Origin: Lagopus muta
Lineage: Eukaryota > Chordata > Aves > Galliformes > Phasianidae
Direction: 5' to 3'
Assembly: GCF_023343835.1 (NCBI RefSeq)
Contig: NC_064437.1
Span: 22,791,001 to 22,855,000 of the forward strand
DNA: 64,000 bases
How positions within the stretch are numbered: position 1 is the stretch's first letter; every line of letters begins with the position of its first letter. Positions 23,012 to 34,750 of the stretch are shown here, one piece after another. Both the position numbers and the translations under genes were made by a program. The notes under the pieces are model-generated. The model had not been told where the DNA came from, did no database searches, and worked only from the letters and a program-made list of their open reading frames with translations.

Positions 23012-24289
23012 AGGGTGGAGAGCACGGGAGCTCTCCAGGTAGGGAGCTGAGCCCTAGGATGCTGGGTGGGGGTGCTTGGAGCTACCCTGAACGCTCCGGC
23101 CCTGGAGATTAGTGGCCATGTGGAACCCTACCCCTTGCAAATACCAAAAGTCATGGAAACCAAGTAACTAGAAGTGGTATGATCTTGTCTTAGGCTTTGC
23201 AACCTGGCCACACCAAACCTTACAAAAGCCCTCAAACACTACACATCAGTCCCACCTAGCTGAAGACACCCCAGTGCTGCTTTCTCCTCACACAGGAGCC
23301 CACCTGCGTGGCACTGAGCACGAGCTGGGGCCCTAACCTCAGCCATCAAGGCACGAGGCTCTGTCCCCAATCCAGCCTTGCATAGCAGATCCAGGGCTGT
23401 TCTCAGTGCAAAATCAGCATGGTAAAACTTTCCTTGTTTAGAGCTGCTCTGTTTCAGCCACATTTGAAAAAGTGTTTTGCTTCCTTCCATTGGAGCGGAC
23501 TTTCCGGAACCAGCAGCAGCCAGAGGCAGGGCCAGGCACCAGGGAGATAAGAGCTGCCTGTGCTCAGCAGTGCCACGAGGTGTGTGGGAATGCTTGTTTT
23601 GTCTCCAGCATTTTGACCTCTTGCTCCTGTTAGGGGGACAGCCACACAGCCTAAAGTCTAAAGCTTGAGTATGGGACAAGCAGAAGGCAGTATTGGGTAG
23701 ACAGCACTGAGGCTGGGTCTGTGCCTCAGCCTTTGGTGCTCTGGGCTCTGGCTGAAGCTGTTCCACCTCTCAGGAAGGTTCAGCTGACAGCACTGCAATC
23801 CCAGGTGCTGGGAATCACCCAGTCACTTAAGAGGCCTCCTGAGGATTCCAGCCCTGTGCAGGCCCAGCACAGCTGCGTTAGCTGCAGCAGTGCCCAGAGC
23901 AAGCCTGCAGCCGAAGGATGCACTTCTCAGCCTTTGGGCTTCCCGTGCCAGTAAGCCACAACGTGTAACAAAGCTGCTCTTCTGCAGCCCAAATGCCTGC
24001 CTGCAGCACTCTGCAGAGACTTGTGTGACATTTCACTGAGCTCCACTTTCCTCATAAGCTTATATCATAACAGTGACACCTGGAAGAGACAATGTCCAAC
24101 CCTGGACCCTCCACCAGCCCACGCTGGGAGCACCTGGCCAGGCCCCGCTCCAACACACCAGACTCGGTGCCCCTCCAGATCCCCCCAGTGAGCATGGAGG
24201 GCACCAAACCCTCACACTGTGTTTGTCCTGCACACCCAGAGCCCATTCCCTCCCTTCCCAAAGCAGCAATTACACCCCGCAGCCACACA

Positions 24290-24800
24290 CACAAGCGGTG
24301 CGACCGGTTGTTCGCTTGTTGTTTCAGCCCTGTACGCTTCCGCCCCGTCGAGGCCGGGCACTTTGCCCGCACTTGCACAATGGGTGGCGGGGACAAAGGT
24401 CCCCAGTGCCACACGGGAGGGCGGCAGCAGGCTGGCGTCACACAGGGCAGGGACACAAACGCGCCACCGGCACGGTGGGAAGGAATCCGCCATCCAAATA
24501 AATAGGGTTGCTTGAACGAGCTCAGGCGCTTGGGGTTGGCCGGGACAGAGCGCTGCGGGCTGCTCGGGGTCCCTACGTGGGCACCGGGGTGGCACCAGGG
24601 TCCCGTCCCGGGCACGGGCAGCACCTGCCCGCTAGGATGGCGATTCCTGGCCCTGCCCTGCCACCTCCCGGCTGCGAAGCGCAACGCCAGAGCGTGCACC
24701 GACCCCGAGTCCCAGCCCGCAGCTCTGCCTCTGCGCTTCGCACGGAGCATCCCTGCGGTCACACTGTGCCTCTGCCACCTGCACGGCACAGCGGGGAGAA
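24290..24800. promoter_or_regulatory. GC-rich, CpG-containing patch upstream of NOS1AP
   Basis: CpG dinucleotides are clearly enriched over the flanks, 1.3-1.8 kb upstream of the NOS1AP start. It may be a weak CpG island or alternative promoter. No recognised exon lies in it. Confidence 0.4.
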
Positions 24801-25307
24801 GCGCTGAGCAGGGCGGCACTGAGAGCAGCCCGTTTTCTGTCTAATAAAACCGGGTGATTAACATCTAAATTGCAATGATTGGAAAGGAAGCCAAAAGTTC
24901 AGGAAGGGAGGAAGGCAAGTATGCTAGAATTAAGGTCAGGAACTTGCTGGCGTTTGGTGACATTTTGTTCTGGGAAGCTGGCAGCGCTCACTCACATCAG
25001 CCAAACATGCACGTGTGTATTTATTTTAGAGGCGTAACCAGGAACAGCTTCAGGGGTGCTTTTAAAGCCACAGATCTGCTGTTGATATCCACCAGAGTGG
25101 GAGCAAAGTGCTAACAGAACAGCCTTTCAATTCACAGTTATCCCAGGTTTTTGGAACCCCCCACAAACCACATCCTCAGCACAACCAGTTACAGTGACTA
25201 CTGGCAGATGTATCAATGTGTGTATTAACAGCTGTGCACCTGGAAATCAGTGCTTACCCCTCAACACAGCACTTCTTATCTCACAGCAGGCACAGCAACA
25301 GCTCCCC

Positions 25308-25357
25308 ATTGGACCAGATGGTCTCCAGAGGTCCCTTCTAAGCCCTACAATTCTGAG
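25308..25357 (+). mobile_element. Short CR1 3' tail, plus orientation
   Basis: Matches the CR1 terminus pattern ggaccagatggtctccagaggtccctt...ctacaattctga. Confidence 0.65.
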
Positions 25358-28300
25358 TCAGCCCTTTCCCAGCTCCCAGACAGGGCTGGAAGCACCTGCA
25401 GCAAGGCAGCATGAGCTGGGCACAGCCATCTGACACCACTTGCCCCCCTGCACCCAGCCACCACACTGAAGTCCCATCTACTTACATCACCACCTCTGCA
25501 GGTGCACTGAGGGAGTGGGACAAGCTGCACCTGTCACAGCAGGAAGCAAAGGAGCCATCACTCTGGGGCTCTCCCCCATGATCACTGTGGCTAATTGGAT
25601 CTACCTTTAATATGGCTATAATTTGCCAAGGCTTATTTGCTGTATAATCAGACACATGGCTCCTTTCTTTAATTGCCTTGTAAATTACCAGAATGATTAA
25701 TTTCAACACGAGCCTGTATACGAGTCCCTGACATATAGGGAGTGGGGAGGATGGCTCACTGAGGACTGGGACAGCCTCATCCCACCCACCAGTGAAGCCT
25801 GAAGGGCAGGGTGTGAGCTCGTGTCCCCCCACAAGGGAACATACAGCTCTTGGATCCCACCCTGGTTTTCCCTTCCTACTCCTCCTTGGCCCAATCTGCT
25901 CAGCCCAGCTACAGCGTTGAGTGAGGAATTAAAGAGGACTTTGTTTCCAAACAATTGCAAATGCATAGCTTGAGAATCTGTAATTGAAACTCAGATCCTA
26001 CTCCTGTTACCAATGATGGATGACTTTTTCCTACTGCTCTGAGAGCCCTCACAGAGCGCACGGCAGTCGCCGGCCTGACTCATGGCTCACTTCTCTATGT
26101 GATGGAAGTGAGCAGCCCGGCACTCATTACTGAGCTCTCATTAGGAACTTCTCCTGTTTTACCTTATTACTGGGGCTCTTGGCTCTACCTTCCAACTGAA
26201 AATCTTCCCCAGATGTCAGCAGCCTGCAGGGATATGGAGGGATGGGGCACGCGAGGGGCTAAAAATACACGTTCTCCCAAGAGAGAATCTTGCTGATTCA
26301 ACTCTTTCCCATTCTCTTCCAAATTCTCCTCAGGAGCCCATTCACTAAGCAGATGTTGCTTTTCTTTGTGTGATCAGCTTGAAAGCAACAGAAAACCATC
26401 CTGTCCTCTAACAACTATTTGAGCACGGGACTGTACTGCTACAAGGTGCCCCAGCAGCCAGAACAGATGCTGAAATCACTTCCCTAAGCAAAGCACACAC
26501 AGTGTTACTTATGTTTTTGTATAGGAAAGGAGCTGGGGCAGGGCCCCCTATGCTGGTTGTCCTGTTCATTCCTTTCTCTTACATAACTGCAGCTTCCTCC
26601 TTCTTTGGGAATGCTTATTTCTGGCCACTCTTTTGTGTGCCATTGGTGCAGGGACAGCGGTGCCACCGTGCCATGCAGAGCCGTCCCAAGGCCACCAGTC
26701 ATGTTCTCCTCCTGGCCCTTTTACTTTCACCACCAGGAAAACACTTCATTCCCTTTATTTCAAATCAGATGCAGTCAACATGCTTTTGTACCTCAAATTC
26801 ACCCCCTGTGTGCCTGCTGAGGACAGCAAGGTCAGGGAAGAGCCCAATGTCCCCTTGGTTCTGTGTCACAGAAATAGGATTTTGCACGGTCAGCATCTCC
26901 TCCTCTCTTGCTGAAACCGCTCTGCCATTGCAAAGCTGATTAACAGAGTGCGTCCACAGTATTTAATTAATTTAATAAACCCTGATGATAAAATTAGAGG
27001 CTGCTTAATTCCTTATCCCCCACTGTGGCATGTAGGTGAAGCAGTTCACATAGCCGCCACGACACAGCCCCTTACCCAGCAGCACACAGCAGCTAGCACA
27101 CAAGGGCCGAATTTCCAATAGAAAAACTTGGGTTTGGGCTGAAAAACGTAAGTGAGGAGGCAAGAACAGCTGGAATCCCGTGGTTGTGTAGCTCCCATGC
27201 TCCCCGTGCCTTGGCTGCAGGGACATGCAGAGCCAGCATGCAGTCCTGCTGCGGCTATCCTGCCGTAGATGGCAGCAGCCAGCCGGGTTCGTGCTGGCTA
27301 TGAGCTGCAAATCTCTCCAATTGCTCCAGATGCTGAGAGGGAAGGAAACGAGTGATGCTGAGAGCTTTACCCTGGTGTCAGTAGGGCTCTGTCATCATCA
27401 GAGGGCTGGGAGCTGCAGCTGGTCGATGCAGAGATGGCCCAAGCACGAAAAAGATGCCGTCCCCCTGCTTGCCAAGCAAGCATCTGACCCAGAGAGGTTA
27501 TTTACCATGGGGTCAGCATGTGGGCATGGGTCTGCCACAGGGACAGGCCATGGGCACAGAGCACCCCAGCTCATGATGCTCTCTAATGACAGCTGGGCTG
27601 CTCTCTGCACACAGATGGGTGGTTGGTCAGCCAGGAACTCAGGACTTGAGGGAGGAATCAGGTGAGTTTCTTCAGCCACTACCCCACAATCCCTTCTGGC
27701 CATAAAATGTAAAAGAAATCTCCAGAGAAAAACAAATGCCAGAGAGCATCAATTCTGCCACTTGCACAAGGCTTTTGGTAGTGGAAAAGTAGTTTTTATG
27801 AGGAGAAAAGGACCCTCTGGGTGCCCAGCAGCCCCAGATTGCACCCCTTGCCTGTGCTTTAACAGTTCACCTGTTACAGCTGTTTACAATTGTTAGATGT
27901 GAGCACAAAAATAAAATACAATAAATGAGAGAACGGCTGAGACTTTTTGCAGTTCTGAAGTTGTAATAATCCGTGGTGCTGCATGGCCAGGAGATAAGCC
28001 CATGACATATTCCAAACCCACCCAGATGGAGTTATTTAGTGTGCCTTCACCGGGGATGGAGATGGAAATGAAGTTTAATAAGTCTCCTGAACTCATTCTT
28101 TACTACCCGAGGAGACAACCGAAAGGCATTTAATTTCCTGCAACCCAAGAGCATAAACTGTGCTCAGACACTTTATAAAACCCGTCAGGCATCTTTCTGA
28201 AAGATTAAATAAGTAGGGCAGCATCTTCAACAAGCAAACAGAGGCTTCACCAGCAGTGTGTGCCCCATGCCCTGCCCCTGCCCATCCCTGGGGGTGCAAA

Positions 28301-29549
28301 ATCAGGGTTCCTGGGGTTGGATGGGGAGGAATTATGGAGAAAACAGCACTGTGAAAGGATTCATCCATCCCCCATTCCCCCCTGCTATATAACAGTGCTC
28401 CAGAGATGCTCTTCAAAGCGCTCTGTCTCAAGGAGCTCCCGTTCATCTTGCTTTCTTTGGCACTCCGCTGCACATACCGCCTATTGCTATTATTAATGCT
28501 GTCATTATTATTACATATCACTTTGTTAATTGCCTGCTAAATTTGGGGTAGCTTGGAAAAAGGACACAAAGAGAGACGTGTAATTTGAAATGCTAAGGAG
28601 AGCAAAAGTAAAGACAAAGAAAACACAGCGCATCTAGCAGAATTATTGAAGAGGTGATGAGGACATTCTTAACTTTAATTATTTCGAATCAACTCATTTT
28701 GTAGAGTGTGTAGGTTTATGAATCAGATGAAACGTAAATTGATTCATAATCTCCCTTAATTTTCTGCTCTTTGGAGAATTTAAATCCATATTAACATAAC
28801 CTGGATCAGGCAGTTACTAAGTAACAGGAGAAAAGTAGCATGGGTGAAGCTGGCAGACAGGCAATGCGATGCACTCAGCCTGTGCTTGGACTCACCACTG
28901 CAGCCCCAGCATGTCCCCAGTCCTTGGGTGCTGCAAAACCCACGGGCTGTGAGCTGGGGGCAGAGGGCAGGGCTGAGCTGATGCTGCTTCAGGGAATGCA
29001 TGCAATTCTAGGTCTGGTTTTCCTCCCCTGTGCTCCAAGGCGGGGAGGTGAGGAGTGCCCCTGGTTTGTCACTTGGAGAAATCCTTTTTCTTCTTTTCTC
29101 TTCAGGATAATGCTTCCCTCAGGCTTGCATTATTGGGTTTCTCTCCACGGCTGCTTTTTGCAAGTACTTTTCCTTCCAGCGTTTTTTACTTTTTGACATT
29201 CTCCTCATTATTTGCTCTCTTGAAATCATCCTCTGGTGCTTGTTTTCTGCTGCCCAGAATTTCTCATTAAGGGAAATGTGTGAGTCAATCACACGCAGTG
29301 CTGGGAAGAACCAAGGGCTTTGCTGTCAGCCCAGCACTTAAGGGCTGCATAGGAGTCTGAAGGCTTCTCAGAACACACTCCTTGCTGTCAGGTTCTGCAC
29401 GGTATGGATGGAAGGCAAGATGGGAAGCCCTGGGCACCCCCAGCCTTAAGGTACAACCTTCATGCCCAGGCTCAGCCCAGTTTCTGCCTTCCCCCAGTGT
29501 TGTTAGGCTGCCACTCACTAAATCCCAGTGCTAGGAGTAAGCCTGCTTT

Positions 29550-29706
29550 CACCTGAGGGGGTGTTCAAAGAAGCTTTGGGTGAATTGTTCAAGAAACATG
29601 TAGCTGTAGTACATAGGGACGTGGTCATGGAGCAATATTGGTGGTAGGTGGATGGTTGGACTGGATGATCACAGAAGTCTTTTCCAGTCTGAATTATTCT
29701 ATGGAT
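29550..29706 (+). mobile_element. CR1 LINE 3' end, plus orientation
   Basis: Contains a gtgttcaaagaa block, then gggacgtggtcatgg, then gttggactggatgatcacagaagtcttttccagtctgaattattctatgg, the characteristic CR1 3' order. Confidence 0.85.
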
Positions 29707-30560
29707 CTACAATATTGCCAGTACGGGGAGACTGTCATTCCCCTGCAAGAGCAAAGGGCAGCAGAGGTGCCCATGGGAGTTCCAGATAATATATTAACCA
29801 TCACAAAGGATCTGTGTGAATTCCTTGTTGTAAACCAAAGGGCATGAATGGACCTTCTGTACTGGTAGCCTTGGAGGGAGCAAATCCTTGAGATCACACC
29901 TGCTGTGAGCGGAACTCCATAGCAGCACCAGGAGTTCCCCTTATCCCTCTGTGTGGCAGAGGTAGGGCTTAGCCATGAGACAGGATTCTAGCCCTTTTTG
30001 CCACCATATTCCCTACCTTGATTAGGTCAGCAGATCACAATGATATTAATCCAATAAAAGAAAACCAGCCATGGGATTCAGTTCAGGAGATGAGGCTTCA
30101 ATGGCTTATTTCCATGTCCTTGAGCTGAAGTGCAAAGACAATGCCAGTTTTGTCTGTTTAACATCTTAATTTTAAAAAAGTATCTTTTTAGTTGCTTTTC
30201 TCCATGTGCGATTTCTTTGTCGTGTTTGCAGAGATAAGCTAAAACTGACACGGAAGGGAGCTGAAAGGTTTGCAGTGCTGGTGATGGGAGAGCTCGGCGT
30301 GTGCCTGTACCCATGGAGGTGATGGGGACAAGCAATTTAAGCTCTGCACATCCTCAGGGATCATACCTGCACCAGAGGCATGAAGCAGACAGGCCTCCTC
30401 CCCTGCTTTTGTGAAGGGCTTCTGCGCAGCTTCTTCTTCTGTCTTTGGTTCTTCATCCCTACCTTGGCTCCAAGGATTTGTCCATCCATCCATTTGCCCA
30501 TTTTGGACACCCTGCTCACATGTTGCTGGGCATATTGAGGGCTTAGAAGGATGACACAAG

Positions 30561-30702
30561 ATTTCATAGAGGTTGAAAGAGACCTCTCAGAACCCCAAGT
30601 GCAATCCCAACCCAGCCCCCCCCATGCCAACTGGCCACGTCCCTCAGTGCCACACCTGCACACCTCCAAGGACAGTGACCCCACCACCTCCCTGAGCATT
30701 CA
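30561..30702 (-). mobile_element. CR1 LINE 3' end, minus orientation
   Basis: Begins atttcatagaggttgaaagagacctctcagaa and continues with accacctccctgagca, the reverse complement of the CR1 3' region. Confidence 0.8.
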
Positions 30703-31240
30703 TGCTGTACACAGCAAATGTGTGTGTGCTGCAGCCCTGGGAGCTCCTCACACGTCTCAGCACCTCCTGGATAACCAACAGCACTTACACACAAAGTGCT
30801 CACTGCATTTCCAGGAAATTTGCTGAATTGTCAGTGCTGGACGTTGTGATGTCTTTATCGGCCACTGCAAAGAGCTCTTTAATAGCGCACATCATCACCT
30901 CCCCGCATAGGTACTTAAAGTCTGCGATCAGGTTTCTCTCAGCCGGCTCCATAATAAGCTAAACGGGCTGAGCTCCCTAAACCACCGCTGCTGTAAGGAT
31001 GGTGAAAGAGCTTATTGTCACAGAGATAGGGATCAGAGAGCAGGGCTGAGCAGAAGTGATGCTAGCCTGGCTGCTTACACAAAGTGGCACTCGGCACTGG
31101 GCTGCCCGCTGCTCCCATCCCATTCTCTCCTCCTTTGCCTTAATGTTTCGTTCCATTCTATTCTCAGGGTTACACAGTTTTTTCCACAATCAAGGGTCTG
31201 GGACAGTCATTAGCGTGTGAAATGAGGAATGCATGCATCA

Positions 31241-31254
31241 GTAACTATGGCAAC
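31241..31254. promoter_or_regulatory. X-box-like RFX motif
   Basis: The 14-mer gtaactatggcaac fits the near-palindromic X-box consensus bound by RFX factors (GTNRYC, then ATGGCAAC type). It sits in an AT-rich, non-repeat stretch. Binding is inference only. Confidence 0.4.
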
Positions 31255-32339
31255 GCCGGGAGAACACCAGCCTCCTTCAAACACCAGGAATTAAGCTACA
31301 TGGAAATGTTGAAGTCGGAGAGATCCTATCAGCTGAGAGCTTAACACGCATTAAAAAAATAAAAGGAAGGTCTGATTTGGCACACGGGGTGCCTCTGCCA
31401 GCTCTCTGAGCCTGGGGACCAACAAGACAAGGGCAGGATGCCCCTGCTCTCCTATCCCTGCTTCTGACTTCCATAGAGATCAGGCTTTTCTAGGAACAGG
31501 ATGATGCTGTATTGCAGCTCACAGCACAGCGATGCTCTGCAGCATGGGGTTCAGACAAGGGATGCCTGGAGCAGCATCCATAATTAATGCTGGAGAAACA
31601 ACACTGCCAGCTTGGGCTGCCTCCCTGCTAAACACTCTGCTGTTATCGGCTGCAGCTGTGCTTCCAGCTGTGGGCCCGTGCATGCACAGGTAGGGTCTGC
31701 ATGGTGGGCATGAGGGGAGCAAGAATATGGCTTGTAAGAATGGCCTGGAGTTCCAAGCAATCCAGCTATAACTCATGTATTTCAGCTGAAAAATAATTGG
31801 GAAATTGCTTTGGGATGAAAACAAAGATTCATTTTGAACCCTTGAGATGCAGTGCCCATGGCCTCTTCATTCTGCACATCAGAAGGATGGCACTGTGCAC
31901 ACGGAGTGTGATTGAAAAGGCACTTAGCATGAGCCTGAAACCTTGACCCAAATCCAAATTAAATGCTTTTCTGGCAAAAGAGGCTTATTTTAGATGGGTT
32001 CTTACCCTCACCAAGAGTACCTTGTCCCCTGCAAATTATCTGCAAGCTGGAGGCCTGTACATTTATTATGCAGATAGTAAAAGCAGCTTTTCCAAATGGC
32101 ATGGAAATACTTTCCCTATTTTGTGCTCTTAGAGAGACAAGATGCATTTCCTTTCCACAAACATCCTGCAAGGATAAGCTGATATTCTTTAGCATTCACA
32201 AATAAAAGGGCCATAAATACTGAAACAGCAAACTGGCCTGAAACATTTGCAGTCCCACTGCAGACACGTTCCATGCCATTCATCCCGTTTGTTGAGGATG
32301 TTGCATGGGTCAGCTTGGGAGACTCTCAAGTCCTACCCT

Positions 32340-32562
32340 GGATGTCTTCAAGTTGGATATTAGGAAATATTTCTTCTCTATAAGAGCAGTCAGGCACTGG
32401 AACAGGCTGCCCATGAGTCACTGTGCCTGGAGGTGTTAAAGAAGTGTGGAGAAGTGGTACTAAGGGACATGGCTTAGTGTGGAATTATTTTTGGTGGGGA
32501 GTTGGACAGCTAGACTAGATGGTCTTAGAGATCTTTTCCAGTCTTGGTGATTCTATGATTCA
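32340..32562 (+). mobile_element. CR1 LINE 3' end, plus orientation
   Basis: Contains agttggatattaggaaatatttcttc, an aacaggctgccca block, ctggaggtgtt, and ends ttttccagtcttggtgattctatgattc. A well preserved CR1 tail. Confidence 0.92.
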
Positions 32563-32677
32563 TCCTCTCTTCCCAGGCTCTCTAAGGCTCAGGCAACTCG
32601 TGTCTTACAGCCACTGCTGGTGCCAAAGAGCACCTCTCCTCTACCAACACCATCCTTCGTTCTCCTGCATCCTTTCC

Positions 32678-32790
32678 ACCCCACATCCCCTCCATCCCAC
32701 ATCTCCTCCATCCCACATCCCTCCATCCCACATCTCCTCCATCCCACATCCCTCCATCCCACATCCCTCCATCCCATATCCCCTCCCTCT
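32678..32790. repeat. Minisatellite, CCATCCCACATCCCT-type units
   Basis: About seven units of 14-17 bp built from ccatcccacatc followed by tcct or cct, with small length variation between units. It lies directly beside the CR1 tail ending at 32562. The open frames across it are repeat artefacts. Confidence 0.9.
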
Positions 32791-34554
32791 CACCCAGACC
32801 ACACTGCACACCTGAGCTGCCCCCATCTCTTCCTGCAGCAGGCTGGAGAGCTAAGTGTGGCTGGCAGGATTCTCTCCCTTTCAGGAGAAAATGATAAAAG
32901 ATAAATTCTCCTTGGCCTGGCACCAGCTGCCTTTGAAGGCAGCTCTTCCCTGTTTCACAGTCTCCTTTGATGCTGCTGCTTTGATTTGTGCTGCAGAGGC
33001 TCTATGGAGCCCTGGCACTCCCTTGGACAGGAGAGATGGGTGTTTCAGTGCCTGTGGTACCCAGCCCTGCATCCCTGAAGGATCAGCTCTGGATTCAGGC
33101 CAGTGCTTAATGCTGTGCTTTGCTCATCTGAAGCCTTCCCCATGGGAAAGCAGAGCAGAGCTGCAATGGGGCCAGGACAGATTCTAGTTCTGGTGCGGTG
33201 CCACCAGAATTACATCTGCCAGTGATGCCATCCTATTTCCAAGTACTCTGAGATCTCTCTGTGAGCTTATTTTCAGTCTGTGCACTGCACACATCTGTGC
33301 TGTGTGTGTATTAATCAGACTGATGGGTGACACCGAGGCAGGCGCCTGTGTGTGAGTGTATTATGCCAACACATTTACTTGTATCAATCAAGCCTTTAAG
33401 TAGATGGGAACACACCAGCACCAATTTGATGGCACTGAGTTCCCATTAAGATTAGCAGACTGGGATTCACGCTGCTTTGCATCCCCAGCAGCTTCCTCCA
33501 CAAGACATGGGCTGCACAGCAGCTCTGTGAGGCCGTGCCATGCCAGGGCTGTCTGCCTGCATTTTCCTCACTGCTGTGCCACAAACCCCCAAACGCTTTC
33601 CATCACCTCCCTCACCCTGGCAATTACCGCCTGCCAAAGGAGCAGTGCTTCCACACAGGGCACCTCGGGGCAGAGCAGCTGTGAGCACACAGGCTGTGAG
33701 CTCTGCAGCATCAGCACCTCTGCCTGCCCATCAGGGTGGGCTGCACTCTGTGTTTCCCTGTAGCAAAGCTCCCAGTGCCCCTGCAACGCTAAGGAGAGCA
33801 AAGCGTAATGAAGGGAGGGACGTGCTGCAGATGGCACTGCTGGGAGCCGGGCTTCCCTCCCTGCCATGCTCTCATTGCTGGGGGCACAGTCACGTTGGTC
33901 TGGTGACGGATGGAATTAGCTCCAATGTGAAAGGGGAAATACAAAGCCGTTCACCAACGAGACAGCTGCAGAGGCGCAGGGCCCGGGGCGACAATGCTCT
34001 GCACCTTGTTCTGCTCTTGCGCTTTTCACGAGCAGCTCCATTTTAATTAGCTGGGACGCGGTTCTAAGTCAACTCTAAATGATACTATCAAACTAATAGC
34101 GTGCGATCACACGGCAGCCTCAGCTGGGCTGGGATCTGCCGCTGGCTGCCATGGGAACTGTGAATTTTGCAGCGCCGCTTCGTACATCCCCACGGGAAAG
34201 AAGGAAATGTGGCAAATCCCAACATTCCCCATGCTTTGTGGGGCTCCGAGGACATGCTTTCCCCTGAGAGCCATCCAATGGGGCTGAATCAGGCAGTGTG
34301 TGCCATGCTGGTTCTGTTCCCAGAACAAACCCCCTCCGTCCCCAGCACAGGAAACGGTGCCATTGGATATGGCCATGCCATAGCTTCTGCCCCACCACAA
34401 TGCACCTCTGTGCAACCTGGGGCAGGAGAGCCCTGTGCCAGCCGTGGCACTGGGGGCTGCCCCCTCCTGCCCATGCTCTGCAGGCAAAGGATCAAGCATG
34501 AAATCCCAAACCCCCATTGAGATCTCCTCCAATCAGCCCCCGCTGCTCTGAGTT

Positions 34555-34750
34555 TTTTTACACGGGACTAATTTTTTAATCAGCGCAATGTAGGACATGA
34601 TCAGAGGCAATCAAAGGCTGGCAGGCTAATTAGTGTCAATCAGCGTGGTTTATGGGTATTGGCCCTATCAATCAAACCCCACATTGTGTGTCAATGAGAT
34701 CGCTTTCGCTTCTCAAAGCTAACACTGTACAGAGCTTTCCCTTCCCGCGA
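34555..34750. promoter_or_regulatory. Candidate conserved enhancer, homeodomain/PBX/TCF motif cluster
   Basis: A repeat-free AT-rich block with TAATTAG (34627-34633), two TCAATCA-type PBX/HOX sites (34634-34642 and 34666-34676), a TCF/LEF-like ATCAAAG (34610-34616) and AATCAGCG written twice (34578-34585 and 34638-34645). Function is inferred from motif density alone. Confidence 0.35.

Noticed and set aside
24052..24819. 255-codon minus-strand open frame upstream of NOS1AP
   Set aside because: Coincides with a GC-rich patch where stops are rare; no family resemblance.
32582..32923. GGDVGW-type repeat protein on the minus strand
   Set aside because: Pure translation of the minisatellite; not a gene.
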